This document shows positions 23,325-37,300 of a DNA stretch of 64,000 nt, in pieces. This stretch comes from Dendrophyllia cribrosa. Its lineage: Eukaryota; Cnidaria; Anthozoa; Scleractinia; Dendrophylliidae. The translations under genes and the position numbers were made by a program. The stretch lies in NCBI GenBank assembly GCA_024195265.1, contig JAJLRJ010000007.1:34336286-34400285 (forward strand), written 5' to 3'. The notes under the pieces are model-generated. The model searched no databases. It had not been told where the DNA came from and was given only the letters and a program-made list of their open reading frames with translations. Position 1 is the stretch's first letter. The number at the start of each line of letters is the position of its first letter.

Positions 23325-23558
23325 TTAAAGGGATAGTATCACGAGGTCGAAACTTGAAAACGTCGGCCCACTTTTCAAGTTTGATTCCGCAAATTCAAAA
23401 AGGCCGTCGAAAAGTGGAGGTATTTGTTGAATCAAAAAAAATCCGTTTTGATAGCCAAAAGAAAGAAAAAATCACTTTTAACAGTGATATGTCCAACATT
23501 CCGGTGCAAGAATAGTGAACAGTGCCGCGCGTGGAACCTCGTGATACTATCCCTTTAA
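23325..23558. mobile_element. TTAA-flanked MITE, ~230 bp
   Basis: TTAA at 23325-23328 and 23555-23558. The body starts AGGGATAGTATCACGAGGT and ends with its exact reverse complement ACCTCGTGATACTATCCCT. A typical non-autonomous piggyBac/Kolobok-like insertion. Confidence 0.85.
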
Positions 23559-24170
23559 TGATAGTGTTATTTCACATGAATGCGTAAGTAACCATCCGAT
23601 ACTCGATCATGAAACAGGCTGATTTCATACATTTCCATTTTGGAAAAGAGGACGGTACATTGAGAGATTTCAGGCATAAATAAGGAGGCCAATGTGTTCC
23701 CAAGCAAACGCAGACAGAGGAAGTCGCAAGTCACCCAAGCAGTTTTTATTCCAAACAATTCTAAAATCCTGCCGAGATCTTTCTCCATTTAGCAAGCCTT
23801 CTCGGGGTACAGAAAAATTATTTCACGAAAAGATACCTAGAGCCGCGCGCGCATATGGACCATAAGGAGCTCGCGCGCATGAATCGGAAGATTGCCAGTT
23901 AAAATGATGGCGTCAGTTGTATTTTTCCACATTATATTCGTTAAACTGTTTTCACTTCAAATAATTATTTGCTTAGGATGAATTAAGTCTTAAAAGGACT
24001 AAGAACCAACTATCAAGAAATAGTTCAAATATTCAAATCTGACGCACAAAGATGACGTACTTGGAGAACGTCACAAAGGGATTTATTCAATCGGTGAGTC
24101 AAATTCAGTGTAGTAATTTGGTGAAACTTTCAGTTGCGAAACATCTTTAGATTACGTGTCGCAATTAAAC
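23559..24170. promoter_or_regulatory. Upstream flank of the coiled-coil gene
   Basis: About 600 bp before the ATG at 24171 with no open frame of note; it would hold the promoter if 24171 is the true first coding exon. No TATA box or initiator can be asserted by eye. Confidence 0.25.
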
Positions 24171-24192
24171 ATGGCTTTAACAAAACCACCAG
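24171..24192 (+). CDS. First coding exon (MALTKPP + G)
   Basis: AAACATGG is a good start context. Seven codons plus one base are followed by a consensus CAG|GTAAGT donor at 24193. The phase-1 end fits exon 2, which begins with GT to complete a glycine codon. A competing first exon with the same phase exists at 13491-13530. Confidence 0.6.
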
Positions 24193-27100
24193 GTAAGTAA
24201 ACAAATTGTAACTTTCTTTAATTTGAAGAAGAATGACCCGTTAAATCTCTCGCCTCTTTGTGCAAAGTGAATTTAAATCACTCAAAATGCTCCGATTTCG
24301 GTTTATACCGGATTTGCTATTTAGTTTTAGAAATAGTTCTGTAAAATCAACATTCCAACTTAACCGAAACAGCCGGAAGAGATGTCGCTTACTATTTACC
24401 ATTCGTTTTCCAGTCTTTGTTTTATCCCTTGTTATATAACACTGGAACCGAGGGAAATTGTGTAATGGTAAGAAATTCTTCAAATTCAATTGGTTCGTTT
24501 CAACCAGAATCGTGTGACAACCTCTGAAGGTTGTCCAGTAGGTCCAAATGAAATTCCCGGAAAAATCAACCGTACCATTTGCTTTCCAACCGAAAATACC
24601 AGTTTTCTTCATTTGCGTGGAGAATCGTTTTCAAAAGTGTGACCCTAGATACATGTACATCACGAGTCGATTTCTAAGAAGCCAAAAACGTTCGAGCTGT
24701 TTTTTTTTTGGTTTTATTTATGCAGTTCTTGCGGCAGAGATGCAAATAAATAACAAAATGAAAAAAGTTCGTTTTTGTTTTTAGTGTTTCCACATCTTTA
24801 CTATATTGTCCAGTGACCGAGTCAGTGATAGTGTTTCCGCTACAATTTTTTTACAATTTTTCTTCTTTTCAGAGCCGTAATTTGGAGTAAAATTTCCTCT
24901 ACAAAACATTTGTCATGTCTCCCGATACGAAAAAAACGGATGTTATCGTAAAGATGATGGTACACGGGACGATTCGCAAGGATGATTTTTAGCGCAACAA
25001 TGTTTCGCTAAAGGTTGATGCCGTGTAAAACATGGGTGCACGGACGATTTTCTTCGCAAATTTTGTGTTGCGAGTATATTTGAATCAGCTTCAAAAACGT
25101 ACTTGCAGCATGTTGACCCAACACAATAGGGCCATTTATACGAGAGAAATAAGCCACGGCTTATGTAAGCCGTATAAATGGTAAGCCGTATAAATGGTAC
25201 AAAATCACCGTTCGCGTCTTACACAAGCCGCGGCTTATTTAAGACGCGGCTTGTGTAAGCCGCGGGTCTAGGGCTAGTCTTATATAAGCCGCGGCTTATG
25301 TAGGCCGCGAACTTGCTCGTTTAAATGGGTTCGCGGCTTATCTAAAGCCCGGTTTCCATATGATCGCTACGATCGCTGCGATCGCTGGAAAAAAGGTCAG
25401 CGATCGTAGCGATCATATGGAAACCGATCGCTGTGATTCTATCTCAGCGATCGTGGCGATCGTAGCGATCATATGGAAACCACTCTCCAGCGATCGCAGC
25501 AATCGCAGCGATCGCAGCGACAGAAAAAATACCAGGATGCACTGCGTACGCTCACTCAAAGGGTGCGATTTGGCCCTTTTTATGGAAGAAGTGCAAAGAT
25601 ACGACTGTCTTTATAACAAATTTTAAAAACAATTCACAGCCGCCATGTTGAATTTCAAGAATGGAACGAAACGATATTGTCAGACCCAGGTCCCCTCGAT
25701 CTTCATTCACTTTCTCAGCGATCGTAGCGATCGCAGCGATCATATGGAAACCATCAATCGCTACGATCGCTGAACTATTTTTTTCAGCGATCGCAGCGAT
25801 CGCAACGATCGCAGCGATCGTAGCGATCGTAGCGATCATATGGACACCGGGCTTAAAGCCCCATTCACACCAACGGTTAAACATGTTTAAATGTTGTTTA
25901 GTTTAACTACGTTTTTATCCTCTATCTTGAACGTTTTTAAGTGTATATGATTCAAACTACCTAGAATGGTAATAAAGGTCAATAAATTTTCTTTCAGTAA
26001 AGATTTCACTCCAAATATTACGGGGGTTATGAGGTATTTTTCTAAACTTGTTTTAAACTAAACAACATTTAAACATGTAAGCGTCGGTGTAAATGGGGTA
26101 TAAGACGGAAACACATACTGCGCAAGCGTAGGTTTAGCTTACGTGATCGTCTACGCGATCTCTTGTGAGCTCCCGACTTTCAGATTGCAAACAAGATGGC
26201 TCTACAAGCGTAATTGGTTGCAAAGCTTTGCAAAAGATGGCCGGGAGAGCCGAAAGTTTGCAATGAATTCAGCATCTTCCATCTGCAACATGTCGCGATC
26301 GCACCAATCCGTCGATCGCTTTCTACAGACTCTTCTCGGATTTCTGTTGTATTCTGTGTATGCAACGCCGAGTTTATGAATTTTCCTTAACAGCATGGTT
26401 TTCATAAGAAAATAAGACTTCTCCAAATTGAAGAAAACATCTCTGAAAAAGTTTCTTCCTTCTTAAAATGACAGCACGCTTTTGCTTCTTGCTGCAGCGC
26501 GCCATCTTGTAATTTTGCAGATTTGTTGCTAATGGTAACATCGCATGTAAACGAGACTGTATGAAAAATAAGACGCGAACTATATATACGAGCACTTCGC
26601 GTCTTATGCAAGCCGCGTTTGTATAAATAGGTCAGTTCGCGGCTTACATAAGCCGTGGCTTGTGTAAGCCGCGTCTTAAAATCTCTCGTATAAATGGCCC
26701 ATTGCCCTAATATTGCGTTAAAAATTGTCCGCGCGCTGTAACATCACAATAAATAAAATTTGACAAAGTTCTTTGATTTTCGTTTTGTGATTGGTGATTT
26801 TAGGGGTCGTCGATTTCTAAAACGATATTATACGTGTATATACTTTTTAGGTGCACTCATAAGTGACATTTTTAGGTTAAATGAGTTCAGATTGCAAAGT
26901 AACTTTTCGCAAAGAACAGTTTTCCCAGGTGTTTCAATATGCAGCAACGGAAAAATATTAAACAGATCAGTAAAAAAAACGTTTATTCGTGACATCATCG
27001 CGCTAAAAAGCGAATTGCGATAATACTACAACAAAGAATATTAATTGTAATTTAAAACGTTTACAAGGTTTATCTATGGGGCTGGGCCTTACAACTTCAA

Positions 27101-28272
27101 ATAAAATAAAAGTGAAATTGATATGATGAATTCAAAGTAATATATAATACTACAATGGTTATAAAATTTGAGACTAATTGCTGCGAGCCTTAGCGAGGAG
27201 CAACACTATTTGTGACTGACCGTGTGGGGTCTGGGCGCTAAATATATGGACCCAACACTCGACGATTTTTTTCGGTGGCGATGATTTTGAGTAGCAACAG
27301 TATGTAGGGTCAGCGACAGTAGTTGCTGAATTGTGCGTGCGCAGTCCACATGGTCCCTCTGCCAGCTGCCCTGTTCGCGCTCGATTAGCGATAAACAACC
27401 GTATTAGCGCGTGCTGAATTAGCGAATTAATGTCGCGATCACATGACGAATAAAATTGTCATTTTGAGAGAGAACGATGACTATTTTCGAGTTTCTGTGC
27501 ACGGCTGTTGAAATCCGCAAATGTTTCGACTTCATTTCATGTCATTTAGACGAAATTATGTATCGCGCTCGTTACTAAGATGTGTTTCAGCAATTTTGAG
27601 AGCCATTTCGTTCTTTTATAACTTGTAAAATGTGAATTTTTACATTTTTAAACTTTAGTTTGTAATTTGCAGACGCAATTTGACAACATTAAATTCTCGT
27701 TTTAGCGCGCGCCAAGACAGTTGTTTTTCGTTAGTTGAGCGCGACACACCTAATTGGTTAAATTATTGCATTATCGTTTGTTACGTCGATCGAGCAGTTT
27801 TGCAGTTGATGATAGCGCGGCCGTGAAAGGTGAATAAATTTGCATTATTTTTATCAGTTACATAAATTTGCAGCTTTTAGTACACACGACCCACGAATAA
27901 ACTTGATTTGTCAGGCACAAATCTCCAACCACAAGTTATAACCAAATATCAGTCATTCAGAAACAAGATTAGTATTCACCGATTCAGTTTTGATACTTCA
28001 ATTTTCTACTTCAGTTTGAATTCAGATTTATCATGCCAATTCTATCAATCTCTTTTAAATATATATCTCCGTTTAACTCTAAAATTTTCAGCTATTCTTT
28101 AAATAATTTTTTTCATCGAAAAAATGTTTATATAGAAATTAAATTCTTTTTTTTTTCATTTATTTTCAAGTATCAATTTATAGTTATTGTAAATTATTAT
28201 TATTGCTATTTTTAATAAAGATATTTTCCCTCTTTTTAAATTTTTTATTAATATTATTATTATTATTATTAT

Positions 28273-28328
<56 letters not shown>

Positions 28329-31300
28329 TTTTTATTTCATGACTCAACTCGCAGCACTTGACTTGCTATTAGCAACTTCTAGTATATATTCATAAGATAT
28401 GTTCTACAAACGCGTCATTTACAGAATGAGCGCGAAGGCACATTGCAGGAAAGAACGGGTCCGCAATAGGTCAGTAGGTGGTACACCGCAGCGTTTAAGT
28501 ACACGTAGGATGTGAAGTTTCTTGGAAGCCTTGCCTACCACCTAGTTGACTTGCAGGTCCCACTTAAGACGGTCACTTAAGATCACTTTGTTAGCATCAA
28601 CCATTTCGAAAGCTTTGTTGTTTTACAGTTATAGCAGGCGGAAGATGTTCCACGTAGCGACGGAAACGGACCGTCACCTCTTTCACTTTTTAGGGTTTAA
28701 CGTCGTATTGCTTTTCACAGCCTCACAATAGGCCATTTGCACGATGACGTCATATGACTACAACTACCAGAATCCTTCAGTTGTTTGTTTTGTAGGGCTA
28801 TTGTTATTTAAACCGCACTGGGATTACAAAATTTAAATAACAAAGGAAAAACGAAATGAATTCTGGTAATTGTAGTCAAATGACGCCATCGTGCAAATGG
28901 CCTATTAATTTCGTCCAGCTCGGTTTGAAAGATGGACTCCCCGCGCGCTGGAGCGATCTCTGAGAAAAGTATTGGGCCAAGTTTTGTCCCTTGTAGGACC
29001 CCGGCACGAACCGGAAGCCGTTGAGACACGCTTTGTCCCAGTTTGACGCACTGCCGGCGATCTGAGAGGAAGCTACAAATCCATGGGATGATAGCGTAGC
29101 ATGAAACAATTATTTAGTATAGACTACATGTAATATAGTATTTACTTTTTTGTAGGTGGAAGATTATTTCAAAAAGCAATGGACTCGGTCCTTAAAGACA
29201 AGGACAGTGAACAGCAGGTATTGGTTGTATTGTTTTTGTCATCGAAACTGGGTGTCTGTCTGCATATCTCTATCACTTTTAGTAAGAACGTCGAATAAAT
29301 TTCACAGCCTGACGTGTAATAAATGCGTTTTATTTATATTACAGTACATTATATATTATTTACATTTATATTATTTATTGAACTACCGTGGGATGATTGG
29401 CTCAGATATATATATATTTTAAAAAAAAGAGTACAGGCAATTTTCTATTTTCGAATAGCCCATAATACACTTTGTTTGCCCCCAAATATTTGCATAATTT
29501 ATTGTTTTTGAATGCTCTTGGGAGGACTGCATATTCCCAAGAGCATTTCAAAACAATAGTTTATGCAAAATTTGGGGGGCAAACAAAGTGTATTTTGGGC
29601 AATTCGAAAACAGAGAATAAAGATGAAGTGATAGGTAACATTTGTCAAACTTTTGGAGCTGCGGGTTATTAAAATAGCTCAGGTAAATTAACGCATGGGC
29701 CTCTAGCTATTTCACTCAATAAAGTGACGGGGTGGTCTATCTTATGAGGCTTTTGCCATGAGAACTCAAATTTTTGGTAGACTAAAGATTTTGTAAGTTT
29801 GGACATTTTAACACGCAGATTATATGCAAATTAGGTCACGTGACCTGTCAGGGTTATTTTTTTGGTTAAAAATGTTTCAAGCAAAATGCAACACTTTTTA
29901 CCAATACCTGGAGGCTGCCAGAAGTTTTATGATTTTAAAGCTATTATGTACGTACTTCATTTCTGCGCTTGGCCTTTTTAAGATTTTAATAATAAATTAC
30001 TATTACGTGGGACTGGGTACTAGTACAAATTACCGTTTATTTTCAAACTTAATGAAATAATCAACAAAGGCCAAGCGCAGATTTTTTTGTTGTTGTTCTT
30101 GGGACTTATGCCACTTATCTGGTAGCAATAACATTTGATTATGATCGGAAATACACTTAAAACAACAACCTCAAATAAGAAGATGCTGTTTCGTCAGTCA
30201 AATTTAGTTTACAACCAGTTAACTTGCCTGAAATTAAGTGCGAGGCAAAAAGGACATAGTTAAATAGAAGTTCGGTGGCTGCGTGGCACTTGGATTTCAT
30301 GAAAAAACTTTTTAGCGGAGACTAGCCGGGCCGAAGGCCCGGCTGCGGAGCCCCATACTCATAGAACCTATGCCCTCATTTTCCATGGTCATGGCTAGCG
30401 GAATGTTTCGCGGGCGCTGTCTGCAACAAAAACATGTGTGTCGGAGTGTGTCGGAGATGTGTGTCGCGCAAGGCTAGCGCGCATGCGCGTATGACGCCAC
30501 ACAACATCCGGGATCTTAGCGGAGGACTAGCTCGCGGGCGCGTATGACGTCGCAAAATATGCGCGTACGACGTCATGTTGAAACCAAAGCGAGGCTTTTT
30601 TTTCGCGCGGTTACACGGCCGAATGTCACGTCAGCTGGGAAAACACTTTGATGTTTTGCTGTGTTTACTGAGCGGAGAAAACGGTTTAAATTAAAGTCGT
30701 TATTTTCCTGCATTTTTTCGTGGTTTGCTACTCAAGACAGGGATGCTAATTAAGGGATACTCAGGAGCCGCTTTAGTGGAAAAAGAAGAGCTTTCATGGA
30801 TAAAATCTTGCTTCGAGGAACTATATACGTTTTTAGCAATGCGAGAGATGGGTTCGTTTTACGGATTTCAGCACCAAAGCGGAGATTTAAAGAATTTCCA
30901 AGCACAGTAGTCGCCGGAGGGACTTAAAGGTAAAACAAATTACATTTTTCGATGGAAATTTATCTAGATATCAATCTGTGATTGAGTTTTTGTTAATGTG
31001 TTCTCGTTAGTTTTGGAGAATTGTTTTTAAACGTGTAGCTTAAGGTGGCCGACTACAGTTTTGAGAGACAATAAATTTCCTTACGCGCGCGTGTCACGCA
31101 AGCAATACCGCGCGAGCAAACAACAACGAATCTCTGACCTCATGCACGCAGTTAGTAATGCGCGAGCAGCCGCGCGCGCAGATAAGTGAATTGCCGTGGT
31201 GTACGCATTAGTGCGCATGCTCGGAGATCGTACGAAACGTTTCTTTGGGCGTAAATTTCTCGAAATCTAGCCGTACGACCTATGCTCAATTTTTGATATT

Positions 31301-34300
31301 TTTAAATATACATCAACATCGATCTGTAGACAATTTTTTTTCAAAATCTGTAAGACAGATTTTAAAATATTTTTCGAAATTCCTATTTTTGATATTTTCG
31401 TTGATATGCGAAAAACTCTCTTACAGATTTTTGTTTTAACTTGTAAGTACGTTTATTTTTAACCAAAGTTTAAATGGTAAGATTTTGAGGTAGGGTCGTA
31501 CGGGTGATTTTTGAGTAAAACGTCCTCATAGAACTAGAACCCAGTCTTCTGACAACCACTCGGTCGCTTGTTTTAAGCCACTTCTAATCAGAAGATGGTG
31601 AAATTACAAACACCCACTGTCTTGTACGATGGTTTTTACTTTGTAATTGTTGCTTGTTCCCACAAATTGTCACCTGTGATCGATATTGTCGGAAGCATCT
31701 GGTGACCCCCATAAACTGTAGTAAGCCACCTTAAATTCAGTTGTATTAATTTCTTGAATTTCATCGAAGACACGGCTCGGCCTCGATGCGCGTTTTCCGT
31801 TTTGCTTTTCAACATAAACTAATGGAGATTTGAATAAAATTTATCGAAAGAAGATTGTGTTGTCCATTTTTATGTGTTTGTTCATTCATTACATAGGTTG
31901 AAAAGCGATTTTATGTAAACAAAACAAGACTTGAATTTTATTATTAATAGTTCTAACTTCACTCGCGTGGCCGTATGCAAATATGTTTGTATTTTTGGCA
32001 ATTTTGATTTCCAAATCAGTTTCTCAGGCATTTTTTGACAAGCTACAACTGTATTTTTTAACAGTAGTCGTAATAGTTATTCTAGACGGAGAAAAAGTTG
32101 TTTTTGTGAACTTTTGTACGGTCTAAATGTACTGTGCAGACGGTCGGGTAATACTGTTTTTGAGAATTGCTAAAATTGAAAAATAGCCCGGTCGTCAATA
32201 TTAATCTTAATTCTTGTGCTTCCGACCTTTCACCTATTAGTTAAGTTTCATCTTAGTTAAGCTTGTTCAGAGGGTCTTCAGAGGGCGCCGCTGTTAGGCT
32301 AAGCCTAACTATATATATTAAATGGTATTTTAAAGTGCCAAAGTTTTTGAATAAGTTCCACACGTTTCGGGCTTCTTCTTCTTCTTTAATAGTTAAATAA
32401 CTTGTCGTAGTTTCACGGTGAAATCCATGAAAGGCGGAAAAAGTCGACGAATTAACGCCGGCGCGAAAGAACTAAAACTGAACTAAAAGCCACTTGAAGC
32501 ACACTCATCGCAATGTTCGAAGACATTTCAGATGGAAAAGAACCTATTTATATTCATAATATGAACATATTCTTCTTCGAAGAAGAAACTGGGATAAACT
32601 GTGCTTCCGGAAGAGACGCGAGAAGGGGACTGGAAACGCTTGATCGATATCTCGTTGCCAGTGCTTTTCTATCATCAACTACCATGACAATTTTGATGGA
32701 GTTTAAAGTTAATGTTAGCGCGTGATGCAGTTGATGATAGTTCGTTTTCAAACGGAAGATGTAATTTAAATTATCATCAACTATTATACACCTTATGATC
32801 GAAGATTAACGTTGAATATGTTTTCATTGTTAGAAACAATCAACAGAGGAGACCGTGACTCAGGAAGAGTCGTTAAAACTTAAACAGCTGAAACAAGAGC
32901 TTGAATTTGCAAAGGAAGCAAAGGTGGTTCTACAAAACAAGCTATCAAAACAAATCAAAGAAAAAACAGAGTTATGGGGATCAATTAAAATGCAGAAAAA
33001 TGAGGTAAAATGAAGTGTAAAGTGAATTGCTGTATATCTTTGGTACAATTAACCTTTAGAAAAAAGGACCGTTTGCAGTTATTTTGATTCTAGGGTAACA
33101 TAATAAAGCAAACCAAACTAGAATTTGGTAACAGTATAAACATGCATGACACAAATTTTCAATGTACAGGTTCTTGTATAAAAATAGCTTGCACTGGTGA
33201 CGACTTTACAGCCGCAAAAACATCCGGGGAATAGGACGTGGACCTACTATTAATCTACAACCCTGCAAATGATTGCTTGACATTCACAAAAGACTGAGAT
33301 TTCTTGAATTGCACCCATCAACAGATTTACTCCTTTTTAAAATGATGATCTTTTTCAGTTCAAATTTACATCGCAGAGCAAAGTTTTTAACCTCATATCA
33401 TATATCACTGATTAATTACGCCTGCCTTCTATATGATCGCCACCGTCACTACGATCCTTGCGATCGCTGAAAAAAATTCAGCGATCGTGAGATCATTGGA
33501 AACCCCTCCGCAGCGATCGCCAGTGACAATCGTAACAATGATAGAAACCATTGGCTTTTATTATTTGTCAAACCAGTCGGCGAAGCTCAGTTGAATATTG
33601 AGAAGGGGAGGAAAGATGCAACAGAAAAACAAGTAAAAACTCGCCCTTTTTCCTTCATTTTAATAAGCGAATATTGTTAATAAAACTAAGTGTTGTAAAT
33701 CCTTTCTAGATCCATTCCTTGATACGACAACTGGAAAAGAGCAGGGAGAAGTTCAACAAGAAGACGCAGGAGCTGCAAGAAACTAAATTGTCCCTGGAGG
33801 CAGAGCTGGCTGCCAATAATCAACAGCACGAAGAGAAAATTAAAACGTTAGCGAAACATGTAAGTCAATTTAATCATGGTATTAAGTAACGTACTTTTAA
33901 AGATATGCACGGCAAAACAAAAGAGTTGGGAGATAAGGAAGAGAATTGTTGACTACAATGTTAACTTGGCTACCCTACAAATTTGTGGAAAATGTAACAG
34001 ATTCGATCCCTTCAAGTTGAAGTTAAATGTCCCCTAGATGGAACCAAGCAAACTTTCAGTAAAAACTTTAAACTGTAGTTTCTCCACAAATTTTTACACT
34101 TTTACACTTTTATTGCTTTGGATAAAAGTTCCTAAAACCTTTATTTTTGGCCCCGAAACAAAATTTTACTTAAGACTATTGTCTTTTATGAACCTAATGT
34201 TGATTTGTTAAAGGGGTCCTTTACTCTAACAACTGCTTGAGGATTAGCTAAAACTGACGAGGATGTTGCTGTGGACAACGAGAGATTATACAGCATTTTT

Positions 34301-37300
34301 AGTTTTCCATCAAAGCAACAAGCTAACATGATTTAAACGGAAGTTGTAAGGAGTTTCAAATTGACTCTCAAGGTTACTTGGTTTTGCAGCTTGATAAACT
34401 TGCTGGGGAGCTATACCATCAAAGGGAAGTTAAGAAGAATGCAAAGAGCTCAGTTGTAAAGATGGAAAAAAACATGCAAAGTCTGCAGGAAAAGCTGGAA
34501 GCAGCGAATCTCTTAAATGAAGAAAGAGTACAAACAATCAAAACATATGAACAGCAGGTAATATATAAGAAGCTGTTTGAGGAAGATAATTTCTATTGAC
34601 ATAATTTCAAAATGGTCTCTTTCATAGCATCTGTTATTTTGTGCAAAACAAAAACAATAAATACAACGAAAGAAAGAAGAAAGAGATAACTTCTATTATA
34701 GCTTCATGAGCTTCCTAGCAATAAGTATTATATTTCGAAAATATAAAGAGTTAACTGTGCGGCCACTCAGAACAATATGTTCGATTGAAATGATTTCGGT
34801 TATTTACTCATGGACTCGAAACAAGCACCATATTTCACTGACAGCTCAAGATTAGACCCATATGGCTTAACGTTAAAAGTTTATGAATATTCATTGGGCT
34901 TGTTTAGGTGGAAGACATGAAGAAACAGGTTGCAGAGTATCAACAGAACAACGTAGAAGAAACAAGAGTAAGTCTTCCTGATAGTGAAAAAGTTTAGTCA
35001 AGATCTTTCGTAGTTTTCGTGTATTCATCTCCAGTTTAACCCATGTGTATCCGGACGCCTCTGTGTTTTCTTTTTTTTTGGCACAATGAAGTTAAAGATT
35101 TTTAATGCCCGTGTGTTACTTCGTTAGCTTAAACAAGATGCTCAGAGCAACGTTAGGAGGATCGCCGAAGCAAACGACAAAATGCAAAAGCATATCGAGG
35201 TGCTGGAGGCAGGCGAAGCGGACCTGAAAAAACAGCTCATGAGAGCTAATTCGGAGCTCGCTCAGATGAAGACCAAGTTCGAACAGGAAGCTGTGTCGAA
35301 TAGACTGGAGGAACTGGAAGACGCCAAGTAAGTACAATCCACTAACTTCAAAGATTGCAAAAAAATCAAAATTAAAAAAATCCCAAATTTCATCTTGTAA
35401 AATATTAAAATAACAAATGGTACAATACCAAAGTACTGCCGAAGAGGTTTCAATTGAATGGTCACACAATAAGATTTCGTCGAGCGACTCAAAAGTTAGA
35501 ACTACATTATAAGCCTTCTTTAAGTGAAAGCCGGCAGGGTTAAAGGAAATGTTTATATTGGTTAGTAAATCAATGATATGTCAAGATTCTTGACTAAATA
35601 TATCTCTTTACTCTTACTTAGACGCAAGCTCGTTCTGAAGGTACACGAGACCGAGGAAGCACTTTCTGGCGCCTCACAGAAAGCCAGCAATGCTGAGAAA
35701 GCCAAAAAAATACTAAATTCCAAGCTAGAGGATGCCCTCATTGACTTGGAGAAGGTAAGCTTATCGTGCTATAAAATATTTCGTCGGAGTCCGCACAAAT
35801 GTGTTACTCGTTATTTTATTTTTCTCACAAGCCGTTGCATTTTGTGTTAGCAGGCTCAGACAAACAGCGCCATTCTCGAGGAGAAACAAAATAAATTGGA
35901 CCAACAAATTCACGAATGGAAGATCAGGTGTGATGAACTGAAATCTGAAGTGGACAATGCAAAGAAGGAAGCGCGCAACTATTCCAATGAGGTCAGTAAA
36001 AAAACTACACAATAATCTTGTCTATCTCTTTACCCACTTCAAGTTAGAATTCCATCCACAGACTGCTATTTCATAATTATCAGCACCACATCAAAGTACT
36101 ACTCGATAGCTTTCATTCGAATGGTCACACTTAGATTTCATCCGTCGACTCAAAAGCAAGAACTACCATGTTAACTGGTTAACTGGAAAAGAGCAACGAG
36201 AATTTATAAAAAGAAGGGTGAAGGAGCTGGGAAATATTTGATTGGACTCGGAGGCAAAGGTGGCTGCTAAATATCAACAGCATGAAGTCTTAAACTTGCA
36301 TGTTTGACTAAAGTCCCTATTTTCTGAGATCATTACGATTTTAGTTATCCCTTTGACGTACATTGGGGGTGGATGCCACCCCCACACCCCAGAGGTTTTA
36401 CTATGATGTTGTCAAGAGCATTTGTTGTTAGCTCATGCCGTCTTAAACAGCTGTTCATTTATTCTTGAGACACATTTTGGTGAAGTTTTAAGACAATCTT
36501 TTGCTATGATAATTGTTACAATGGTTATTATGGGTAGCCTGTATTCTCTCTATGTTTAACAGTAGTTTTTATACAAGGTAAATCCGTGTGGAGTACAAAT
36601 AACGTTGTTGTTGTTGTTGTATGATAACGAGGTATGACGTCATTAGTAGCATGTTGTTAAGGACGTTAAGCCAGTTCTTTTTAATAAAAATGCCTGTTTT
36701 CGCGTTTTTTTCGGTAAAAAAATCTTATAAAACTCTTCCTTAAGCAGCCGAATGTTAAATTGTTTTTTGTTTTACAACTCTAACAAAATATATTTTCATT
36801 TTCCGGATGTTGTTATGTACTACGCGAGATAACAGCATTTTCAGTTTTCGATCAAGCGACAAGCTGATATAATTGAAACTCACGGTGTAAGGAATTCCTC
36901 AAACGCAAACAATTACAATAATTTCAAAGAAAAAAGAAACAAGAACGGGACATGTGTTGCAAGCCACCGTACGTTCGTCAGTTGCCAAGGAACAGAAGAT
37001 TCGTTATTCTATAGAAAACTAACTCTTATCAAACCTTTTTTGTACACCATGTTTGAAATTGACTGTCGAGATTACTTGGTTTTGAAGCTTGATAAACTTG
37101 CTGGGGAGCTGTACGAGCAAAGAGAAGTTTCTTTTAAAACTTCCCTATGCTCGTACAGCTCCCCAGCAAGTTAATGAAGAAGGAGGCCAAAAGATGAAAA
37201 CTTATGAACAGCAAATACGGAGCTGTTTGTGGAAGATAACTTCTATTGATATAATTTGAAAATGGTCTCTTTCATAGCATCTGTTATTTTATGCAAAACA

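Larger units (their letters stand above)
25129..26700. mobile_element. 1.57-kb TIR element holding two other MITEs
   Basis: GGGCCATTTATACGAGAGA (25129-25147) is mirrored by TCTCTCGTATAAATGGCCC (26682-26700). Subterminal arrays of AAGCCGCGGCTTA-type palindromes occur on both sides (25150-25340, 26570-26680). The middle is made of two other elements (25345-25854 and 25855-26101). It lies in the first intron of the coiled-coil gene. Confidence 0.75.

Noticed and set aside
25360..25906. Ile/Ala-rich frames on both strands
   Set aside because: They are translations of GATCGC repeats in a MITE.
28156..28347. Leu/Ile homopolymer frame that mimics a membrane peptide
   Set aside because: Produced by the ATT/AGT microsatellite.
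32513..32725. 70-codon frame just before exon 3 of the coiled-coil gene as its first exon
   Set aside because: It starts well but has no suitable donor in phase with exon 3, whereas the exon at 29156-29217 joins exon 3 in phase.
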